A stretch of 64,000 bases of DNA from Pseudodesulfovibrio sediminis (GTDB taxonomy: Bacteria; Desulfobacterota; Desulfovibrionia; Desulfovibrionales; Desulfovibrionaceae): contig NZ_AP024485.1 of assembly GCF_020886695.1 (NCBI RefSeq), positions 381,001-445,000 on the forward strand, in the 5' to 3' direction. The notes under the pieces are model-generated. The model was not told the DNA's origin. It worked only from the letters and a program-made list of their open reading frames with translations, and made no database searches. Shown in pieces: positions 58,578-64,000 of the stretch (positions are counted from its first letter, which is position 1; each line of letters begins with the position of its first letter). Position numbers and translations under genes: made by a program.

Positions 58578-61256
58578 ATGAAGAAAATAGAAAAACTGGC
58601 GGCTCCAACTGTAATTACAGCGCACGCCAATGCAGATTTTGATGCATTGGCAGCCATGGTTGCGGCCAGCAAGATATACGAAAACGCCGTGCTCATTTTT
58701 CCAGGAAGCCAGGAAAGCAACCTTCGGAATTTTTTTATTGAGAGCACAACATACCTTTTTAATTTCAAGGCTTTCAAGGATATCGATCCGAAATCAGTCG
58801 AACTTTTGGTCGTGGTGGATACCCGTCAGCGATCCCGTATTCCGCATGTTCGTCCTGTGCTTGATAATCCTGACTTGCGAATCCATTTGTATGACCACCA
58901 CCCTGACAGTGATGAAGATTTGCCGTTTGAAAAAAGTGTTGTCAAAACATGGGGATCGACAACAACAATTATAACCCATGAGATTATCAAACAAAATCTG
59001 ACATTGAACAGAGAGGAGGCTACCCTTTTAGGGTTGGGAATCTACGAAGATACAGGCTCCTTTGGCTTCAATACCACCACCCCGGAAGATTTCGAGGCCG
59101 CCGGTTGGCTCAAAAGCCAAGGCATGGATCTTGAGGTAGTGACCGATCTTTTGTCACATGAACTGTCTGCTCAGCAAGTGACATATCTTGGTGAATTACT
59201 CAAAAATGCAAGTACATACGATATCCATGGCGTGGATGTCATCATTACGGAAATATCCACGGACGCCTTTGTCCCCGACTTCGCCCTGTTGGTCCATAAG
59301 ATAATGGACATGGAAAAGATCAAGGTCGTCTTTGCCCTTGGTCGCATGGCTGACCGCATTCATGTGGTCTCGCGTTCCAAGAATCCTGATGTGAATGTCG
59401 GTCAGATTTGCGCTTCCCTCGGAGGGGGTGGGCATGAGGCCGCGGCGTCCGCCACAGTCAAGGACAAGACGCTGGCCGAGGTTCGGGATGATCTGTTCGC
59501 CCTTTTTTATTCCCAGATCAATCCACAGATCGTGGTGGACAGTCTGATGTCGCGGCCGCCAGTGGTCATTGAGGATGACAAGTCCATTGATGATGCCGTG
59601 CAACTCATGTCGCGCTATGGCTTGAAAGACGTGCCTGTGGTGGCTGCCGGAACAATGCATTGTGTCGGTATCATGGGACATAAAACAGCAGACAAGGCGC
59701 TGTCGCATCATTTGGGTACTGTCGGTATCACCGAATACATGACACGCACATTTGAAGTCGTAGCCATCAAAACCGATCTGTATCGCGTCATGGAAATCAT
59801 TCTGAGCAACCGACAGCGCATGTTGCCGGTGGTTGAAGGCGACAACCTCGCCGGTGTCATTACCCGTACAGACCTGATGAACATGCTCATCGATGAACCG
59901 GCCCGCATCCCAGATTCATTGCTGCCCGAACGGAAACGAGAGCGCAATATCGGAGCGCAAGTGAAAAACCGCCTGCCGGAAGACATGCTCGATCTGCTTC
60001 AAACCGCCGGAGAGCTCGGAACTGATATCGGATGGAATGTTTATGTCGTGGGCGGATTTGTGCGTGATATCCTTCTGGGCAGGCCCAATCAGGATCTTGA
60101 TCTTGTTGTCGAGGGTGACGGCATTCAGTTTGCGAAAAAACTCGCTGGAATTCTCGGTGGTCGCGTCAAGGCGCACTCCAAGTTCAAGACCGCCGTTGTC
60201 ATATTACAAAATGGACAGCGCGTGGATGTGGCCACCGCCCGCCTGGAATATTATGAGTACCCTGCCGCCCTTCCAACCGTAGAGCTGTCTTCGATCAAGA
60301 TGGATCTTTACCGTCGTGATTTCACTGTGAATGCGCTTGCATTGCGTATTAATCCGAATCGCTTTGGCCAGCTAGTCGACTTCTTTGGAGCCGAGCGGGA
60401 TATTCGGAACAGAACCATACGGGTGCTCCATTCTCTGAGTTTTGTCGAAGATCCGACTCGAATTCTCAGGGCTATACGATTTGAACGCCGTTTTGATTTT
60501 CAGATTGGCGGCCAGACCATGCGTTTGATAAAAAACGCCTTGAATCTTGAATTGTTCAGCAAGTTGTCCGGTTCTCGTGTCATGCATGAACTGCAATTGA
60601 TCATGAACGAGGAAGATCCGCTGTCCTGTCTGTTGCGCATGCAGGAACTCGGCATCATGGAGGCCATTCATCCTTTATTGAAGATCAATAGAGACCGGGT
60701 ACAGGTTCTCACTGAACTGGTAAAAGTCCATAATTGGTACAAGTTGCTGTATTTGGAACCGGAAATTGTTCCATGGAAGCTCTATATCCTGGGGCTGACA
60801 ATGGGGGTCAAACGCGATCAGATTGGAAAAATAACCAAACGGTTGTATTTTACCAAAAAAGAAGAGCGTGAGTTCCTCCAGTTGCGTGACCAGATTGGTG
60901 ACGGGCTCATGAAGCTCATGGGGTGGCGTGAGGGCAAATCAAAGCTCAGCAAGCTGTATTCGATCCTGCACTACATTCCTGTTGAGGGCGTACTCTTCAT
61001 GATGGCACGGAGCAGGAAGGAGTATATTCGTCGAAATATTTCGCAATATCTTTCCCGGCTCCAGTCTCTTGAGGTTGAGATTAACGGCAAAGATCTACAG
61101 GCCATGGGCATTGAACCCGGGCCAATATATACGGTGATTTTAGACAAGCTCCTGATAGCCAAAATTGATGGTCGTATCGAGACCAGAGAAGAGCAACTGA
61201 ACATGGTTGAAGCCTTGCATAAGGAATTCATCGAAAAATCGGATAATCAGCTCTGA
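58578..61256 (+). CDS. DHH-CBS-tRNA nucleotidyltransferase fusion
   Basis: An 892-residue protein. Order: DHH phosphoesterase (HANADFDALAAM, VVDTRQRSR, LYDHHPDSDEDL), DHHA1 (GGGGHEAAASATVKD), two CBS domains (about 310-430), and a class II nucleotidyltransferase (VVGGFVRDILLGRPNQDLDLVV, with the DxD metal pair) plus the RNA-binding part (DPTRILRAIRFERRF). This fusion is found in Desulfovibrio and relatives and is annotated as A-adding tRNA enzyme or poly(A) polymerase. It lies 21 bases after xerD. Confidence 0.9.
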   Translation: MKKIEKLAAPTVITAHANADFDALAAMVAASKIYENAVLIFPGSQESNLRNFFIESTTYLFNFKAFKDIDPKSVELLVVVDTRQRSRIPHVRPVLDNPDLRIHLYDHHPDSDEDLPFEKSVVKTWGSTTTIITHEIIKQNLTLNREEATLLGLGIYEDTGSFGFNTTTPEDFEAAGWLKSQGMDLEVVTDLLSHELSAQQVTYLGELLKNASTYDIHGVDVIITEISTDAFVPDFALLVHKIMDMEKIKVVFALGRMADRIHVVSRSKNPDVNVGQICASLGGGGHEAAASATVKDKTLAEVRDDLFALFYSQINPQIVVDSLMSRPPVVIEDDKSIDDAVQLMSRYGLKDVPVVAAGTMHCVGIMGHKTADKALSHHLGTVGITEYMTRTFEVVAIKTDLYRVMEIILSNRQRMLPVVEGDNLAGVITRTDLMNMLIDEPARIPDSLLPERKRERNIGAQVKNRLPEDMLDLLQTAGELGTDIGWNVYVVGGFVRDILLGRPNQDLDLVVEGDGIQFAKKLAGILGGRVKAHSKFKTAVVILQNGQRVDVATARLEYYEYPAALPTVELSSIKMDLYRRDFTVNALALRINPNRFGQLVDFFGAERDIRNRTIRVLHSLSFVEDPTRILRAIRFERRFDFQIGGQTMRLIKNALNLELFSKLSGSRVMHELQLIMNEEDPLSCLLRMQELGIMEAIHPLLKINRDRVQVLTELVKVHNWYKLLYLEPEIVPWKLYILGLTMGVKRDQIGKITKRLYFTKKEEREFLQLRDQIGDGLMKLMGWREGKSKLSKLYSILHYIPVEGVLFMMARSRKEYIRRNISQYLSRLQSLEVEINGKDLQAMGIEPGPIYTVILDKLLIAKIDGRIETREEQLNMVEALHKEFIEKSDNQL

Positions 61257-61376
61257 TCAGGAGAGGTTTCCCTCTTGCTCTTGCCTGACAAGCCGTGTAG
61301 GAAATTCAGGATATTGGTCTGTTATTTTAACTCATAAAGAGAAAGCCTTCGGGCTCTTTGAAAATGGATTTGAGAC

Positions 61377-61865
61377 ATGGAAGTTTTATGGGCGCCATGG
61401 CGTCTCAATTATATATTGGGTCCAAAACCCGAGGAATGCGTCTTCTGCATTCCTGAGCATACTGACGAAGATCGGGAACGGTGCGTTCTCGCACGAGGGG
61501 ATCATTGTTTTATTATCATGAACATGTTCCCGTACAATAATGGGCATCTCATGGTGACGCCCTACCGCCACGTTTCCAATCTCACGGATTTGACGATCGA
61601 AGAATCCAATGATTGCATGTTGTGGATTCGTCATTGTACGACTGTTTTGGAAAAAGCGTTTACACCCCATGGAATCAACATGGGGTTGAATTTGGGAGAA
61701 GCGGCTGGTGCCGGCATTGCCCAGCATATGCATTTTCAGATCGTGCCTCGCTGGAACGGAGATGCCTCGTTCATGGCTGTTTTTGGCGAAACCACGGTCA
61801 TCCCTGAACATCTGTCTTCAACTTACGGGAGGCTCAAGCCCCTGTTTGATGAAATAACCGCATAA
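61377..61865 (+). CDS. HIT-family hydrolase/phosphorylase
   Basis: A 162-residue HIT protein. CVFCIPEHT (metal-type Cys pair), NNGHLMVTPYRHV, and the active-site QHMHFQIVPRWNGD, where the third position of the H-x-H-x-H triad is Gln, as in Ap4A phosphorylase-type members. The substrate is probably a dinucleoside polyphosphate. It starts 120 bases after the DHH gene and 11 bases before lapA. Confidence 0.86.
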   Translation: MEVLWAPWRLNYILGPKPEECVFCIPEHTDEDRERCVLARGDHCFIIMNMFPYNNGHLMVTPYRHVSNLTDLTIEESNDCMLWIRHCTTVLEKAFTPHGINMGLNLGEAAGAGIAQHMHFQIVPRWNGDASFMAVFGETTVIPEHLSSTYGRLKPLFDEITA

Positions 61866-61876
61866 GGAGTTTGTAT

Positions 61877-62230
61877 ATGCGTTATATCAAGTTTTTATTT
61901 TTATTGGTGCTTTTGGTCTTTTCCGTCATGTTCTTCACCCAGAACAATGATACGTTGTCGCAGGGGTTGAGCCTGGTGCTGGATATCCCCTCTGTCGTGA
62001 CACTGCACTCAGTGCTTTTGCCCTTTGGCGTTTTGCTTTCATTTGCGTTTGTGGCCGGTGCCTTGCTGACTCTGCTCTATTTTGCCGTAGACAAATTTCG
62101 CACCATGTCCACAATGCGCGAATACCGGACTCGTATGTCCAGCCTGGAGCAGGAGCTCAATTCTCTGCGCAACATGCCCATTACTGAAGAGCAGTCTTAC
62201 TCAGAAGTGAAAGAAGAAGAGAACGCATAG
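61877..62230 (+). CDS. lapA: LapA-like LPS assembly protein
   Basis: A 117-residue protein of the LapA/DUF1049 family: two membrane segments (about 3-22 and 45-72) and a C-terminal coiled coil (MREYRTRMSSLEQELNSL). AAGGAG seven bases before the ATG at 61877; a TTG two codons upstream is less likely. In E. coli LapA acts with LapB to control LpxC stability. lapB follows by eight bases. Confidence 0.85.
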   Translation: MRYIKFLFLLVLLVFSVMFFTQNNDTLSQGLSLVLDIPSVVTLHSVLLPFGVLLSFAFVAGALLTLLYFAVDKFRTMSTMREYRTRMSSLEQELNSLRNMPITEEQSYSEVKEEENA

Positions 62231-62238
62231 GGACCTCT

Positions 62239-63390
62239 ATGGTTTGGAAATTGTTTGGACGTAAAAAGGTTTCAACATTCGATGAGAACATTGAAGCCGC
62301 ACGAGCAGCCGGTGGTGGGGAATCCCTGCCGGTTGAGGATACTCGTGCCGCTATCGAGGAGCTTAGTCAGGTCGTCAAGAACGACCCCGAAGCTGTTGAA
62401 ATCTATCTCGCATTGGGAAGCTTGTATCGCTCTCAAGGGGAAATAGAGCGTGCCATCCAAATCAGAAACAGCCTTATTGTACGGCCTAGCCTGGATCGTA
62501 AGTTCAAGGCCCGAGCGTGGTTTGAGCTCGGCAGGGATTTTCGTAGAGGCGGATTCCTTGATCGTGCTGAAAAGGCCTTTGAAGAAGCCCGTGCTCTGGG
62601 ACAATCCTCGTCATCCATTCATCAGGAAATGGCTCGACTCGCAGCAGAACGCGGTGCCTTTGAGATCGCAGCCGAATCATATGGACAATTGAATCTTCCC
62701 TTGCCGCAGGCCCACTATCTGGTGCGACTCGCAACGGATCAGTTCTCCGATGGTGAAGACTCTCGGGCTCACCGATCCTTGCGACATGCCATACGGGCAT
62801 ACCCGGGAGCGATAGAAGCGTGGCTGGAGCAGCTTGTTCAGGCCTATAAAAGCGGCAGTGCCAATAAGGTCGGGGATATTTTAGGACAAGCTCTTGAGCA
62901 TGTTGCCCCTGAACTGCGGTTTGTCCTTTTCGAGGGAATCCTGCAGGCCATTACTAAAGCCGAGATATTCAAGGAGAGAGCTGCGGGCGAAGAGACTGAA
63001 TGGTCTCATGCCTGTGCCGATGAAAAGCTGGTGGCCAAGATCATTCCAATCATGGAGTGTCAGGCACCAGATGTCCTGATTCTCTACTATGGGGCATTGT
63101 TTTATCTTAAGATCAATGATCAGGATAACGCGCAGGCCTGGTTGGAGAAATCCATGGTCATGCTGCCCGATTTCTGGCTGGCCCGGTTGGAACTCTTTGA
63201 ACTTTCACGAGCCGATCAGACGTTGACTCCGTTTTTCAGGGAGCAATTAACTTTTTTCATTGATCGGGCCAGACGTGTGCGTCGGTTTTTCTGCCGTCGT
63301 TGCGGGTTAAAGCGAGATCAGTTGTTTTTCAACTGCCCCCGTTGTCGAAGCTGGCACTCCATTGCTTTTCGCACTGATATTTCAGAATAA
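62239..63390 (+). CDS. lapB: LapB (YciM)-like TPR protein
   Basis: A 383-residue protein. TPR-like helical repeats (AVEIYLALGSLYRSQGEIE, ARAWFELGRDFRRGGFLDRA) fill most of it and a C-terminal rubredoxin-like metal site ends it (FFCRRCGLKRDQLFFNCPRC). This matches LapB, which presents LpxC to FtsH. E. coli LapB has an N-terminal membrane anchor; here the N-terminus (MVWKLFGRKKVS) is short and basic, so membrane attachment would depend on LapA. Confidence 0.85.
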   Translation: MVWKLFGRKKVSTFDENIEAARAAGGGESLPVEDTRAAIEELSQVVKNDPEAVEIYLALGSLYRSQGEIERAIQIRNSLIVRPSLDRKFKARAWFELGRDFRRGGFLDRAEKAFEEARALGQSSSSIHQEMARLAAERGAFEIAAESYGQLNLPLPQAHYLVRLATDQFSDGEDSRAHRSLRHAIRAYPGAIEAWLEQLVQAYKSGSANKVGDILGQALEHVAPELRFVLFEGILQAITKAEIFKERAAGEETEWSHACADEKLVAKIIPIMECQAPDVLILYYGALFYLKINDQDNAQAWLEKSMVMLPDFWLARLELFELSRADQTLTPFFREQLTFFIDRARRVRRFFCRRCGLKRDQLFFNCPRCRSWHSIAFRTDISE

Positions 63391-63409
63391 CTCTATCTAA
63401 ATACATCAC

Positions 63410-64000
63410 GTGACCAAAAGAAAACTCACTCCCATGCTTGAGCAGTACCTCCGTTTCAAGGAGGAGCACCCTGGTTGTCTGCTTTTTTTCCGCATGGGCG
63501 ATTTTTACGAATTGTTTTTTGAGGATGCGGAGATTGTGGCCAGGGCCGTCCAGATAGCCCTGACCAGCAGAAATCCCAATGACGAGAACCCTATTCCCAT
63601 GTGCGGCATGCCCCACCACTCTGTGGAGCCATACCTCAGCCAGTTGCTCGACAAGGGATACAAGATTGCCATCTGTGATCAAATAGAAGATCCCAAGGAA
63701 GCCAAAGGGTTGGTGAAACGCGATGTAACGCGGGTCCTCACGCCTGGCACCGTGGTTGAGGATTCCAACCTTACTTCCAAGGCAAACAATTACCTTGGCG
63801 CACTGTATTGGGGTTCCTCCAAAGAGGCCGGGGGCATTGCCTGGGTTGATTTTTCAACAGGTCAGTGGTCCGGTCTGCATAGCCGTCGTGAACTTGAACT
63901 GTGGCAATGGATGGCCAAGATCAATCCCAGAGAGCTTTTGCTTCCGCAGGGGATGAAGGTCCCGCCACAGTTTTCCGAGTTGAGTGATCAGGTAACACCG
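63410..64000 (+). CDS. mutS: DNA mismatch-repair protein MutS, 5' part
   Basis: 197 codons, open at the right edge. KRKLTPMLEQYLRFKEEHPG and LLFFRMGDFYELFFEDAE are the N-terminal mismatch-recognition domain, with the Phe-x-Glu motif in the DFYELF region (F-Y-E). VKRDVTRVLTPGTVVED follows as expected. The GTG at 63410 gives a normal N-terminus; an ATG at 63434 would remove the first eight residues. No strong binding site. The gene begins 19 bases after lapB. Confidence 0.95.
   Translation, partial: MTKRKLTPMLEQYLRFKEEHPGCLLFFRMGDFYELFFEDAEIVARAVQIALTSRNPNDENPIPMCGMPHHSVEPYLSQLLDKGYKIAICDQIEDPKEAKGLVKRDVTRVLTPGTVVEDSNLTSKANNYLGALYWGSSKEAGGIAWVDFSTGQWSGLHSRRELELWQWMAKINPRELLLPQGMKVPPQFSELSDQVTP

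Noticed and set aside
1..64000. CRISPR array
   Set aside because: No series of regularly spaced direct repeats was seen, and no cas-like gene is present.

Overview
The window looks like a chromosome segment of a sulfate-reducing deltaproteobacterium of the Desulfovibrio/Pseudodesulfovibrio type. The case rests on gene content: a tungsten/molybdenum formate dehydrogenase with its maturation genes, a periplasmic superoxide-reductase-like protein, an LL-diaminopimelate aminotransferase, a DHH-CBS-poly(A)-polymerase fusion, YedF, and a tmRNA tag (ANDNYDYAMAA) of the Desulfovibrio kind. Base composition is moderate, and most genes have AGGAG-type ribosome binding sites. TTG and GTG starts are common.

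Positions 1-5545 look like the inner end of an integrative element inserted at the 3' end of ssrA (tmRNA, 5545-5929). It carries a tyrosine integrase abutting ssrA, a serine recombinase, a decayed small coiled-coil gene, and a two-gene cargo: a membrane-anchored pentapeptide-repeat protein and an unknown protein that runs off the left edge. Positions 6288-9939 return to chromosomal genes: an ABC-2 export operon (membrane-fusion lipoprotein, ATPase, permease) and a Tat-exported superoxide reductase homologue. A second element of about 5.7 kb (10082-15753) sits in a tRNA-Met gene. It is bounded by a 69/70-bp direct repeat holding the last 17 bases of the tRNA plus its terminator. It encodes a membrane protein, a second serine recombinase, an HUH-type replication initiator, a small membrane protein, and a tyrosine integrase broken by one in-frame TGA. 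The recombinases and integrases of the two elements are related.

Positions 15907-34500 are mostly housekeeping: uppP, lptF-lptG, engB, aroQ, efp, ftsK, lolA, an rluB-type pseudouridine synthase, yedF, a DUF374 acyltransferase, gcvT behind a large unknown gene, an inositol-phosphatase family gene, a Nudix gene, rimI, pgk-tpiA-secG, and two identical tRNA-Leu(GAG) genes in tandem.

Positions 34700-40700 hold a formate dehydrogenase operon: a Tat-exported catalytic subunit with Cys where many relatives have selenocysteine, a ferredoxin-like subunit, an FdhE-like protein, and an FdhD that lacks the usual CxxC loop. A lipoate-protein ligase follows. Positions 42969-48124 are a six-gene acetoin/2-oxoacid dehydrogenase operon: E2, a Lin0512-family protein, E1 alpha, E1 beta, AcoX and a DUF6506-like protein. 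Divergent from it is a sigma-54 activator of the AcoR type. The shared spacer shows a near-consensus -24/-12 promoter and two TGTTC-N7-GAACA palindromes, so the circuit can be read from sequence. No E3 gene is present, and the nearby ligase could lipoylate E2.

The right end (50618-64000) has tex, a large periplasmic repeat protein, a TRASH/YHS-like small protein, folK with an apparently non-canonical start, dapL, xerD, the DHH-CBS-nucleotidyltransferase fusion, a HIT protein, lapA-lapB and the start of mutS.
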